DNA of 64,000 nt from Cristatella mucedo. Lineage: Eukaryota; Bryozoa; Phylactolaemata; Cristatellidae. A program made the position numbers and the translations under genes. The stretch spans positions 577,501-641,500 of the forward strand of contig WPIO01000148.1 of the NCBI GenBank assembly GCA_009760855.2. The letters are read 5' to 3'. How positions within the stretch are numbered: the stretch's first letter is position 1; each line of letters begins with the position of its first letter. Under the pieces are notes generated by a model. The model was given only the letters and a program-made list of their open reading frames with translations. It was not told the DNA's origin and made no database searches. Shown here in pieces: positions 49,438 to 62,700 of this stretch.

Positions 49438-49885
49438 ATTGTACTTGATAAAGCGCCCTCAGAGAACTCAATCTCTCTCTAGGCGCTTTACATTTGCTGC
49501 AAAGGGAAATGCAATTAAATGGTAAGTAAAATCATGCTTGAAAAACAAACAAAATGAATGACATGGTTAGGGGTGACATGCACAGGGTCAGCATGCAAAT
49601 GTGGTTAGTGGCAGCATGCACAGTGTCAGCACGCATAAGCACATCAAGGACGAATCACAGGGACCCACTAAATGCTGTCCTAAAAAGGTGTTTTTAGGTT
49701 CCTTTTAAATGTGGTCAGGTCAGGGGATGTTCTGACGCAGGTCGGGAGGGAGTTCCAGGCTTTGGGAGCATACGAACTAAATGCACGGTCTCCAAAGGAT
49801 TTGAGGTTTGTACGAGGTATTTCTAGACTGTCGGATTCCGAAAAGCAGGGGGTACGATGCTTGGCCTGATGGGGGAGTATGTCGG
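49438..49885 (-). mobile_element. LINE family A 3' end, tail to tail with the preceding copy
   Basis: TACTTGATAAAGCGCCCTCA and antisense UTR to ATGCTTGGCCTGATGGGGGA. About 20 bp separates the two tails, forming a long inverted repeat. Confidence 0.92.
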
Positions 49886-50027
49886 AGAGATATTCTCGGC
49901 CCAGTTTGGTAATGGCTGGACCAATGGAATGGAACTCTGGTCTGGCTGCTCTATTCTCGGCACGAAAGTCCTACGAATTTTGGCACCGAGTCAGGCCGGC
50001 TATAAAGCCCCACTAGAATAAATATAA

Positions 50028-50168
50028 AATATAATTCATTTATATAGCGCCCCAAGAGAACTTAATCTCTATTCAGGCGCTTCACATGTGCCACGGGGCT
50101 CGAGCCCACGACCTCAGTCAGACCTTGGTCGGGGTGAGCACCTTAACCGCTAGACCAAACCAGCTCGG
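50028..50168 (-). mobile_element. SINE1 copy, well preserved
   Basis: TATAGCGCCCCAAGAGAACT, CACGGGGCTCGAGCCCACGA (B box), ACCTTAACCGCTAGACCAAA (A box). Confidence 0.92.
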
Positions 50169-51743
50169 CATGGGTAGCCTGTCCTCCCTGTCAGCTGCAC
50201 TTCGTCACTGCTGTTGGAACGCCTGTACTCCATCCGCTCTCTATCAAATAGCTCGACCACTATTGAATGGAATTTCTATGCTACCGTACTGAGGGCCGAT
50301 GCTGAGCTCTGCTGCGATTGACATTGACCTGAGCATGCACAGATGCTGCTCCTACCAGTCGCTAGCAGTGCGACCAGATTCAGGGCTTCACTTCCGGTTC
50401 TTGAGTCACTTGCGACTGGCACAACTGTGGACGTGGGACCTCTCTCACGGTGTTCAGCCCAGCCAGACTCACGGCCTTTGCTCGGCTAATGAGCGATCTG
50501 CGCTTGACTCGCTGCAGCCTGGCAGCCGCCGCATCTGCCGATTGGACGGATTGATTTACGGACGCGCTACAGCGAGTCTCAGCTCTGCATCCCTCTCTTC
50601 CACTGAGTTCGCAGGCAAGAGCAGACATGATGCTGGCCCCTCTCACACGTGCGTTGTACGAGGTCTGACGAGCCGGAGACTGCTGTTCACCATGACACCC
50701 ACTAAGTCGCAGCCATTACATGAAAATGGCTCCATTTGCGAGGATCTTCGAACGCAAAGGTCAGTTCTGGGCAACAGTTGAGCCCTTCGAGCACAAAGCA
50801 GCTCACTTGGCGTTGCTCTGCCAGTGGCTCAGCTGATACCGGCCACTTCCGCTCGCGACTGGCAGCATCCAGCTGCAACTCACATCGTGTAACTGCAGGT
50901 GCAACTCGGCCGTCTCGCTAATGCCAGCAAGCGCCATCCAGTCGCGGCGTGTGCAGCAGATTACGAATGCTGCAGGCAAACCTGGGGCGGAGCAGGACGA
51001 CACAGCGGTAAACGGCTATATTGCAAAGTCCAGTGCCGTGGCACTTCCACACAAGAGCTCGAGTCTCGACTGGCAAACAGCACAAGCGCAGCGACTTGCC
51101 GACCATGGCACACAAGCATCACGCTCGAATGTGCAAGCGTAGTACAGATCCGAACTCGAGAATAGAGAGCGTGCAGCGCTGCAGAGCTCCGGGAACCTGC
51201 CGGAACATGCACAGCTGGCCACAAGCGCACGAGCTATAGAGACTGATCGAGTACTCGCAGAGCGGACCATCATAAGTCGACAAGCGGCCAAGGTTCGACA
51301 GCCAATAGAACAAAAGAGCACCGTCCAGTGGCAAGAAAAAAGCGAGAGCACAACTAGACGCCGGTGGAGGCCTATAAAAATAAAGCTAGTATCGGACAAA
51401 CGAGGCGGCGTTGCCTGGCTGGCAAGCCCAGCTCACGGACCTAGGCAGGGACCGGTGCGTGTCTGTTTCCGGTGTCTGCCGCCGTGATGACTTGACGGAT
51501 TGTCTCGCAAGCGCAGCTCAGTCGTACGCGCTGCACGGGGTTCGTGCAATCACGTGCAGGGCCTGAAGGCATGACTCCGAGCTCTTCTGTGAAGGCATCA
51601 CTGCCACGTCATCGTGGGCATGCATTGCGTCACTGAACGAATGGGATGAGTGCATTGGGCGGCTGAGCACCCTCGACCAGACGAATCGTGGCAATCGCCA
51701 CGGTGCAGCAGCGACGGCAGCAACACATGCAGGAAACCTCCGC
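50169..51743. other. Intergenic region downstream of the zinc-finger gene, no gene recognised
   Basis: GC-moderate with several short ORFs on both strands, none with recognisable similarity. Likely includes the zinc-finger 3' UTR. Confidence 0.35.
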
Positions 51744-52362
51744 CTAGAGCAGCAGCGCATGCAGCGAGCCGCCAGTCCCGCCTGAGGCGGCAGCAGCCGC
51801 TGCGTTGTAGAAGGAGCTGAGATAGTCGGGCAGTGGCATCTGCATCACGTGGTGAGTCGCGACCTGGCCGCCGCCGCAAGCAGTGCCCGCTGCGAGCCCC
51901 GCGTCGCCGACCATGTGCATACGCTCGGGATCGGCAGTCGCTGCCAGGACGAGCGAGCTCTGAGGTATGAGCATGTCGCTGGTGCCCACCACCGACAAGA
52001 TTCGATACGATGCAGAATCGACAGGTGCGCCGGCAGCGGCGGACGGCAAGGCGCCGGTGGAGCCAGCATCGGCCGACGGCGCACTGCGCCTGCCGCGCCG
52101 GCGGCCCTTACCGCCGCCGCCTCCTCCTCTGCCGGTGTACGCGTCGGCGGCCGAAACTTCGGACGAGGCTGCACCCTGAGATCCGCCGCTGGCGCTGCTC
52201 AGAGGCGACAAGTGCTTGGTCTTCATGTGCGCCACGAGCTGAGCCTTCTGGATGCCGGCGTATGAGCAGATGCAGCACTTGTACGGCTTGTCATCTTTGT
52301 GTCGCCACAGGTGCCGCTTGAAGCATGCCCGGTCCACACTCTCGTACGAGCAGAACTGGCAG
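51744..52362 (-). CDS. Zinc-finger gene terminal exon 5 (aa 1300-1505)
   Basis: Acceptor GTCTTCTGCAG. Two adjacent fingers (SCQFCSYESVDRACFKRH, then YKCCICSYAGIQKAQLVAH) joined by the linker HKDDKPY, followed by a Ser/Gly/Ala-rich tail, a basic KGRRRGRRS patch (possible nuclear localisation signal) and an Ala-rich end HALLL with the stop at 51744-51746. Confidence 0.86.
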
Positions 52363-53740
52363 CTGCAGAAGACAAATGATTGGTGGCGTGTCGCACAGTG
52401 CGCAGATCGAGCACGAGGCTCATCAAGTGAGCACATCGAGCACCACGGTTGCACTACCCGAAGCGGGCGTGTGACTAAAGCACACACTCCCGGCATAGGT
52501 GTGATCGGCACGCATCGCTTCAGTCAATACGACGTGGCGGCAGCGATGGTGGTGGTGGTGGAACAAGCTCGCTGGACTAAATAAACAAGGTGGTCGATTT
52601 GCCTTTCCCGTGTTAGCATTCGCACGGTAAAGCAGACAGATGCAGCAAAGGCAGCACAAGTCCCGGGTCGACTTCCGGATGGTTCCACCGAGACGCTTGC
52701 TCACTGCTCTTTCTCGATCGTCCAGCACTCCGACGTTCCGTGCAGCACTAACTGGGGCAGCGCTAGACAAATACAGCCTTGGGCTCATCGGCACCGACTT
52801 TTGGTTGAACTGCTCGAGCTGCAAACGGACGGCCGCTTGCAGCTCGAGCTTGACATGACCTTCGTAATAAGGTCAAGGCTGATCTACCAGCCTCGTTTAT
52901 TTACGTAGTGGCCAAAGATCCTCTAAGGCTATCGTTGCTGCTTGCAGTGGCATCCATAAAGGATTGCACACTGCAGGACTCAAACCCACTACTTGGGTCG
53001 GGAAGAGCGAGCACTTTACCTCCAGAGCTCAGACCCAGATGGCCGAAAGCTGACCTCAGTGAATTGACAACAGAGTTGAGAACAAAACAATATCGAGTCG
53101 CTGATACAGCTTAAGCAGAGATAAGGTAGCATAGATAGGGTGGTGTAGCATAGATCATAGCTCCTTCTCTTTCTTACAACCTTTAGATGAGCAAGAACAG
53201 CAATGTCGTTCGAATGACCACCGAGTATCAATGTCATTATCGTAGTAATATATTAGGTCGTTTGCTACTACATGCTTTCAACGTATAAGGCATGGTCTCC
53301 AAAGAATTTGAGATTTGGACTAGGTTTTGTTAAACAGTTAGATTCCGAAAAGCTTGCGGTACGATGCTTAGCCTGGTGGCAGAGTAGGTCTGATAGGTGG
53401 GCTCTTGCAGTTTGACATTCTCCCTAACGGCAGGTACTCGGCACCACGCAAAACACCGACACGACGTTAATTCAAGAGTTTATTCACTTTTATATGTATT
53501 CAAATAAATATATATACTTATATATATTAGTATATTAATAAAAGTAAATATAAAGTATTTATTTACTACACTACCTCTCCTGCCCGACATCCTCGATGTA
53601 ATTGATGCGCTTCTGCATCCCAAGACTTAGCAATCACTTCCATTAATCACAACGGCCAATACACCAACAGCAGTGCCATAATCTCTGCTGGATCTTAACT
53701 ATCTCTAGGCCATAAACTGGCCGTAGTGTGAATGACAACA

Positions 53741-53789
<49 letters not shown>

Positions 53790-56700
53790 CAATTCATTTA
53801 TATAGCGCCCCAAGAGAACTTGATCTCTATTCAGGCGCTTCACATATACCTCGGGGCTCGAACCCACGACTTCAGTCAGACCTTGGTCGGGGCGAGCACC
53901 TTAACCGCTAGACCAAACCATCTCGGCAATAAATGCCACTGACGCATAAACCAAGAATGCTATAAATTAGCTGCCACAGCTCCAGCCGAACTATCAGATC
54001 TACTCCCCCACCAGGCTGAGCATAGTACCACCAACTTTTCGGAATCGAATCGTTTACCAATATCTCGTACAAATCTCAAATCCTTGGAAGACCGTGCCTT
54101 TAGTTTGTATGCTCCCAAAGCCTGGAGCTCACTCCAACTTGCATCACGACATCTCTCGACTTGTCCACATTTAAAAAGAAACTAAAAATGCATCCTATCA
54201 CAGCATTTAGTGGGTCCCTGTGATTCGTCCTTGATGTGCTTATGCGTGCTGACACTGTGCATGCTGCCACTAACCACATTTGTATGCTGACCCTGTGCAT
54301 GTCACCCCTAATCATTTATTTATTTTGTTTGTTTTTCAAGCATGAAATTACTCAGCATTCAATTGCATTTCATTTTGCAGCAAATGTAAAGCCCCTAGAA
54401 AGAGATCAAGTTCTCTGAGGGCGCTTTATCAAGTGCATTATTATTATTAACTAGGCCGCTGCGGCTGGCTATGAATGTGGCTGCAAGGCTAGTTTTCAAA
54501 CCCCAGAGGTTTGACCACGTGTCTCCTCTGCTAAAAGAGCTGGGATGGCTGCCGGTTGATCAACGGATACAGAGCAAAGTTCTTACGCCGATCCACGAGG
54601 CCCTCCACGGCTTCGGTCCTCCATACTTAGCCGAACTGCTGCACCAGTGTCAGCCTCCTCGTGCCCTCAGAGCCTGTATGGACGATAAATTAGCTGCTCC
54701 ATTCCTCCGCTTAAAGGCAGTAGGCGATAGAAGCATTAGCTCTGCAGGGCCTAGACTGTGGAACTTGCTTCCACAATTCTTACGCAACAACAACTACTCT
54801 CCTGCAGCCGACTATGGCTCATTTTTACCAGCGGTCCTGAGCTGCCACTTCCATGCTACTCACTACCCCAACTGCTCTCCTGACTCTGCTATGCTTCCCA
54901 CTTTCTTTTTGTTGCGTGAGATGAAGTGTGTTGGCTATCGAATGCATACCGAAAGCCGCTTAGGCTGAGAGTGTGCTATACAAAACTCTTGACACGTAAC
55001 ACCCACATAGTGTTTATGGCTTTGTGGAGTTACAAACGGAGATACATTACATTACATTAAATATGGTTAGTGGTGACACACCGATACACATCGTACCTGT
55101 AGGGCTTGACACCTTTATGGATGTTCATATGCGTGGTAAAATAGCTGCCGCTGTCCGTCGAATAGCCGCAAATGTGGCACAAGTGAGCCTTCTTTTCCTC
55201 AGCCGGCTTCTTCTTCAGCGCATTTTCATCTTTAAGGAAAACATGTCCGTTGCAGACACGCAAGGTCGTCATACAGATCGGCGGGGCCGGAGCCACGTTC
55301 GACCTCAGTTCGTGCAAACACTCACAAATTAATCGAGCAGCGGTCTAGTGTCGAGAGTCAGACCCCCCCTTGGGGTAGTGCGACTGCGCCTTGGCGGCCG
55401 GCCCCTCGCGCACGATGAAAAGCGGGCTGGGCGGGCTGCCCGCGGCGGCGGCGGCGCCCACTCACTGGCGGCAGCCTCCTTGAGCGCCGGGTCGGCGTGC
55501 ACGCAGATGACGTGATGACGCAGGCTGCACTGCTGCTTGAAGCTCATGCTGCACTCGGTGCACTGATACGTCTTGTCCTCGCTGTGAATCTTGAGATGCT
55601 CGCTGTACTTTTTCTGCTTGGCAAAGCCCTTGCCTGTGACGGCAGCAAAAGTGATGTAACCAACACGACGGTGGCAGTGCACGGACAATCTTAGCGCAAA
55701 CGAAAATCGCCAGCTCCTGAGCACCGCAGAAGCGTGGGGCAGGGCAGGAACAAGCAAAGGCACTTTGCAGCAGGGCAACCACATTAGAAAAGTGTTGTGA
55801 CAGCAAGCCTCAAGAGCTGTCAGCGAGTCTCGGAGTCATTTAGTGACACAGCTCATCACAAACGGTGACAGCGAATTAGAGGCAGTGTTGCTTCACACAT
55901 TTCTTTACGACAGGCCCCGTGAAGTAATTGACCTCGAATGTATCTGCTAGAAAACTTGACCCCACCCCCAGACACGCACAATCCTCCTCTCAACTTCTCG
56001 AGCGATCACCGGCCCATCTTCACCTGTAGAAGATGTTTTTAGCTGATCGATCGGTGGACACTGGCATTGGTCAGCTGCATTTTAAATCAGCTGCCTTGTG
56101 GCCCATCCTAAATAAGCAGAGATCTCGAAGCAGAGGCTCTCTCTAATCATCAACCAATACCAATATCACCCCCTTGCTTATGTCCGACGTTGTCAAAAAT
56201 CGCTTTCAACAAAAAATCGTAGAAGTCGCACTGCAGTCGGGCTTCCACACATTCTGCACACACGGCGATTGCTCTGCTGTACAACGGCTCACCCTGAGCG
56301 ATGTTTCACCATCTCTCCGCCGATGCACGTGACACTGTGAATCCTGCTGGTACGGTAGGCTGCCAGCGGCTGCTGAGGCATCGAGCACTGGAAACTGTGG
56401 TCGCACCTCATGGAGTGAGGACATTCGGATGATTGCTCGCAGGGGCAGCGACCACACTTGCCCGAGAGTCTGCTTCGACTTTGACACCAAACCCAGTGTC
56501 GAACAAGTTTTTGAAAACACAGCCAGCTCCGTGGTTCTCCAGATTGATCACATTGCCACAGCAGATGACCACTACCCGAGAATGCTTCATGCTAGCACAA
56601 CGGGTAATCATTGGCTGCTTCAAAATTAGATTTGCCGCTATTCACTCCTTGAGTGCAGGCTATCCACGAAATCGCTGAAGCCCCCCCATACCATTTTGAA

Positions 56701-59700
56701 CTCAATTACCCAACTGGTTAGCAATAATATGCAAGGAGTTTGAATCGGATACTAAGTTGCTGAGTAATCACCACCGGCTTACCCTTTTTCAAAGTCTCAA
56801 CTTCATACATTCACCATGTACAAGCAAAACTATTGTACTGAAAAACAATCTGAAAACCAACAAAAAACTTCACAAGCTAAAGGACAATATGCTGTGCATA
56901 AATAGCCATGCTTTTTTAATTTTGTTCCTTCCATGGCCAAGACTGAATGCAACAAAAGTCACTGAAAATAAAGAAAATGCAAAGCGTGAATGCGACTTAA
57001 CCAAGAGCTGACTTGGTATAGAATTGCTAAGGTACCAATGCTGAAGTGACTAGTCTACACGAATTAGAGTGCCAAAATACCACTGCAGTGACACTGCTTG
57101 CCACAGCCGACCAACAGTGGCCGTGCGTTCTCTGTGCACCGAGTTTCTTTGAAAACTTTGTTAAGCACCGAGGACGCATTCGCACATTCCCACTCACGTC
57201 TTGCCCCCCTCTCCCTGCCCCGACGTAACATCGCACGGTGATTTCTATCCGGTTCGACTGGCAAACTCGTCAGCCAATGAGCTCGTCGTCGCTCACGACA
57301 TTTTCCCACTCGGCAACGAGGGAGACGGAGCTCTCTAAGCTCTCAGCACTTTGCTCGTTCGCCATGCGCTCGAGCGCAGCCGCGCGCTCACTCCCTTCGA
57401 GAGTGTCGCTCACCGCAGGTGTGGCACTTGAACTTGGCCTCCAGCGTGCCCTCGTGCATGGCAATGAAGTGCTCCTTCAGCGGGAACCAGTGGTTGTGCG
57501 TGGGCACGAAGCTGCACTTGTAGCACTGCAACTCGTGGCTGTCCCTGGTGTGGCAGCGCTGATGCACCGACAGCTCATGCTCGCTACTCAGCACCGTGAA
57601 GCAGCTGGTCTGTGGACACTTGTGGCGCGGCCTGTCGGAGCCAGGGCCGCCGCCACGGCTGCCGGCCTTCCTGCTGCCGCCGCCGCATCGCGCGCCATTT
57701 TTGGCTCCGGCCGGCTGGCCCTGAGTTGCTGCGCCCCCCGGCACCGACGTCACGGCAGCCGAGGCCGGCACGGCCTGAGCAGGTCCGGCCTCTGCCGCCG
57801 CGGCCGCCATTATCGCCGGACCGAACGCCGCAATGGCGGCCTCGGCCAACGAGTCTAGCGCACTGGCCACGGCGTCTCCGCGAGCGGCCTCGCTGCCGGC
57901 AGTGCTGAGCGCGCTTCCCGAGTCGCCGCCGCCGGCAAAGCTGCCAACACCGACGCTACTGGTGCCACCGAGTGCGCTTCCGGCATCAGAGCTGCCACGC
58001 GTCGGCTCTGAGGACTTGGTCTGATAAAGGCACCATATCTGGTGGTTGATGAGCATGCTCTTCCGGGCAAACGACTTCGAGCAGCAATCGCAGCTGTACA
58101 CGCGAGGCAGAGGTGCGCTGCATGCGTTCGTCATCACGTGACGCTGCAGGCGGGATTCATTCAAGAATCTCTTGTCGCAGCCGCTGCAGCTCACCATGCT
58201 CGTGTGACGTCGCACTGTAGACGGGCTGGCAGCGGCTGCATCGGCAGCAGCTCCGGCCGGGTCAGTGGCGGCCGCTGCTCCACCGCCACCGACGGCGTCC
58301 AGGTCGGCGGCCGGGCTTAAGTTGCCGCTTGCAATGGCACCGCTGCCGGAAAGATGCGACGAGCCGGAACTGCAGCCCTTGGACAGATGCGTGTCCAGGC
58401 AGTCCTGGCTGAACGTCTGCTCGCCACAACTGGAGCATTTCCACTGAGGAAAGGCGAGCCCGTGCTGCTCGTGAGCGTGTTTGCTCAACTTTTGCCGGCT
58501 TGAGAGCACACAGTTGCAAGACTCGCACCGGAAGTGTGAGAAAGCCTCTCGAACTTCCTCGTGCGCGTCCAGAAGGTGCCCGACGCACTGCGGCCACGCA
58601 GCAAACTGCGGCGCCGAGGCGCCCCGATCGGCAGAAGACACACACACGTGACATTCGAAGGCATGCCTGACGCCACCGCCATTGCTGCCGTCGATCACGT
58701 TCCTGTGGCACGACTTGTAAGCCGCCTGCTCCTTGAGAGGGACTGCTTGGCCGCAAGCGGCGACGGGGCAGTCCAGCTGGAGCGGCGGCGGCCGTCGGCT
58801 CCTCGGTCGCCCGCCGCTGCGCCTCTTTGCCTTCAGGCACTGGCGCCGGTGCGCCGCGTAGCGCTTCAGGCTGGGCAGCGTGTCGCCGCACTTTGCGCAC
58901 TCGTACTGATTGCGGTCGCCCGCTCGCGCACCGTTTCTCCCAGCGCTGCCCGGACGATCTGCGACGATCGCGAGCCGGTCGGCCGATGATGAGCATGCCG
59001 ACACCGCCACGTGCGAGGCGGCGTCTCTCGAATCGGCGCGGCTGTGCAGCCTGCCGCCGCAGCCGGGGCCAACCTGCTGCTCGGTGGCCGCTTCGACTGC
59101 ACCACTGCCGCCGCCGCCCGAGCGAACCTCACTCTCAGCGGCCGAGCAGCAGCGACCTACTCCGGCGGCCGATGCCGAGTCGACGCCTGCGGTGGCGGCG
59201 GGCGGTGGCGGCAAGGCCGGTGCGCGCTCGAAGCCTTCTGCTGGCGACTGCTCGATCGGCCGGTGCGTTTCGGCATGCAGCACCACCTCGTCCAGGTCGG
59301 CCGAGGCGTGCTCGCAGTGCCTGCACCGGAACGTCAGGCTCGGCGCGACTCTGTCGAGGGTGTAGGCAAATCGCTCGGGCACGGTGAAGGTAAAGGACAG
59401 CGACACTCTCGCGGAACCCGCCACGCGCATGTGCGTGCGCTCGCCGGTGAGCTCGTCGAGGTGCTCCTCGGCGGCCGGTGCCACCTCGCTGCGCAGCGCC
59501 ACCGACACGGTGCCGCCCGAGCAGGGAAGCGTGCCGTGCGACACGGCTGTCACTGCCTCGTTGCCGCCACTGCCACCCCCGCTGCTGCTGCCGCTGTCGT
59601 AAAAGGCCTCGGCCGAGGCAACGACTGCCGCCGCACCGTAGAGAGAGGCGCTCGTCTGCTCCGGTGTCGACGACAGGTCTGCAACGTCGCCGAGCAGGAC

Positions 59701-62700
59701 TTGCTTGGTGGCCTCGGCGAGAATGTCAACGCCGGACCTCATCGACGACAGCGTGTCGGCAACAGCCGGCCGAGCGAGGACCGCGCTGCCGCCGACCAGC
59801 CGCCGGCCGTCAACTCGACCTCGACTGTCGACGCGCGACGTAGCTGCCGCTCTGGCGAGCGCACTGCTAACATTGATTGCACCTCCGCCGCTGCTACAAA
59901 CGACGGCAGAGGCGGGCGGCTGCATTCCGGCAGGCACCTGAGCGGATGCAGCCGCCGCTGCGGCCGACCGGCTGCTGCCAGCATGGGTGCCCGCCAAGCT
60001 CAAGATGGCAGGCGACGGCTGCAGCTGCATCAGGCTGCTGACGGCCGCGGAGGCAGGCTGACTGCCACACAGCGGACTGGCTGCGGCCAGCGTGTGCCCC
60101 TGCTGCTGCTGCCGAGTGGGCGTGTGCGTGCTGCTGCCGCTTCCGGTGTGAGCCGCAGCAGCGGCCGCCGAGTGCTGCGAGAAAGCTTGCGGGTGGTGGT
60201 GCAGAACCGAAGGAGCTGCGGCCGGCGTGTACAGAGTGCCAATGGGCGTGACGGTGACGTTCGGCTGCTGACCGTACAGGTGGGCGGGCACCGAGTAGAG
60301 ATTCAGCGCGATGGTCTGCTGCGGCTGCTGTGATAGTGGCACGTGCTGCAGCTGCATGGCATGCTGCTGATTCAGCTGCTGCTGGTGCAGCAGCTGCTGG
60401 TTCAGCTGCTGCTGCTGAGCTGCCTGCTGCTGCTGCAGGAGCTGCTGTTGCCCACTTGCTCCGGCAGATGGTCCTGTGGAGCTGGAGGAAGTCGGAGCGT
60501 AGCCCGCAGTGGAGGTAACGGCTTGGTGACCACTTCCTGCCGCCTGAAGAGACCCGGATGACGATACGGATCTCTTGGCCAGCAGCATTTCCTGCAGAGA
60601 CTGAGTGGCCAGCTGATGGACGGCCACCTGCGAGAGGCAGAGCAGGTTGTCGCTCGCTGACGTGTCAGTCGGCTGGAACTGACCGTAGCCCAGGGAGTCT
60701 GCAAGCAGTCACAGCACGCTAGCCGCTAGACGAGATGCCCGCTCTGCGCATCCTATTTTTGGGTAGCGGGCAGTAGAGGACACGCACACTCGGGTGCCGC
60801 GAGCTGGGAAAGAGCGCTGCTCAATCTACTGCACCGCACCGTAGCGAAGCAAAGTCACGTGTGCGGCAGCGGCCGTGGGCAGCAGGTAGCAACCAGAAGC
60901 AGCAGCTCCCAAAGCCAGCACTGCAGCAGCAATAGTGCGGAGGCAGCAGCAGAGTGACGTAGTAGGCATGACAAGCACGATTGGATAGGAACTCCTACTA
61001 GCGTCGCTAAGGAGGTAAGGCACTCGCTCTTCACGACCGAGGTCGTGGGTTCGAATCCTGCAGTTGGGTGATTCTTTATTGCCAACTGCAAGCGGTGGCG
61101 ATAGCCGACAAGGCTCTTCTGCCGCTGGCTACAGAAATGAGGCTGCTCAGCTAAGAGTTTTTTTTTAAGTCTTCAGGCCATCGTCGGCACTGCTGCCCTC
61201 GAGGTCAACCGGATAATAGGGAACCGAACGATGGCTGCACAGGCTGAGCTAAAAACAAACAAAACAACGATGAGTCCAAAAACCCCTGACAATCCATGAT
61301 TTAATGCCATTCTCTGAGAGAAGAATTTGATATGGCGTGCAAGCACGCCCGCACAGCCCGCCCACCCGACGCAAGCAAGCGCCGGTGATAGTGTGGGGCT
61401 CGACTTCAGCTTGGCGCTCGGAATGCTTGGACGAGCTGGATGTGGGGGCTGGACTGACAGACCTCTTGTCAGTCCGTGCGCTCTGCACGCGCAGAGAGAT
61501 GAGCCTCGCGACTTCAATCACGTGATCTTATGGAGATACATCTGTGGCTTCGTTTGCCATCGGTGCATACACGCTCGGCCACCTTCCGAGCGCCAAGCTG
61601 AAGTCGCGCGACCCCCGACAAAGTGGTGAACCCGGCGATTGATTCGAACACGCAACCTCACTCGACTACGAACTCGACGACGAACCAGCAACGACCGACC
61701 GGTACGGTACGCCACCCTTCACTTCGGCGCGGCCATTCGGCGCGGCCATTCGGCGCTCGTCAGCGACTCTTCCCTCTACATACGTGTTGTCCGCTAGGTC
61801 TCAACACCGCCGCCGCCGACCAGGCGCCGTTCGGCTCCGACTGCGCTGCCACTATGTGCTGGTTGGAGACGCTTGCCTCAATGTAGGTGCTTCGCGGCTA
61901 CAGCAGCAGCGTTTCCTATGGCTGCCGACCACTGGGCCACTTACCAGGCTCGACCTCGCCAGACATTTCCTTCCATGCCTGCTTGGCTGCGTTCGTCGCA
62001 CCGTTTCGCGTAACGTCGCTTGGCTCACACCGTGCGACCAGGGGGGGAGAAGCCCTCGTGGGAGTGCCGTAGCCATCACGTGGTTCCGCCCTCAGCCGAC
62101 GTTCCGTCAGCGCCCCAACCGGCGAGCTCATTGCCGGCACGTGACGTATCCTTGCCACGCAATTAACTTTCTGCCTGTGCGTCGACCTGTACTCGCCGAC
62201 ACTCTTCTCCTATGTACTGGCGCTCCGGAGCTGCGTACGCGACGGCTCCTACAGCTACATACGTACATACGCTCATGCTGTCTGCATACGATGCAATGCA
62301 GCCGTCGTCAACACCACAACTCGCTTGTGGGGGCTTCGCTCATCGTCAAGCTGCTGCCGGCACAGCTGCAGCAGCTGCAGGCACAGCTGCTGCAGCTGCC
62401 GCGAGCCCTTACAATAGCCCTTAAGGCTCTTCTGAAACCGCTAGCTAAGGCTGTTGAATCAGCTGAAGGTATGAGCGCTATTCGTCGCTGCCTCGTTCCG
62501 CTACTGTTGGCATACCTATGTGCATCGGTGCTGCACCCACAAGTCACTAGTCACGTGATTCCAAGGCTCAAGGTTGCACCACGCCTAGGCTGAGACTAGG
62601 GCACCGTTACTGGCGCTGCACTTGCGGTCTAGTCATCCTAGGAGTACCTACTGCCTGCATCTCAGCGCATATATGCAGCCAGCTAGAAATGCTTGTGATA

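Noticed and set aside
59011-60333. A 440-codon plus-strand ORF
   Set aside because: Antisense shadow of the zinc-finger exon 2; GC-rich codons keep the opposite strand open.
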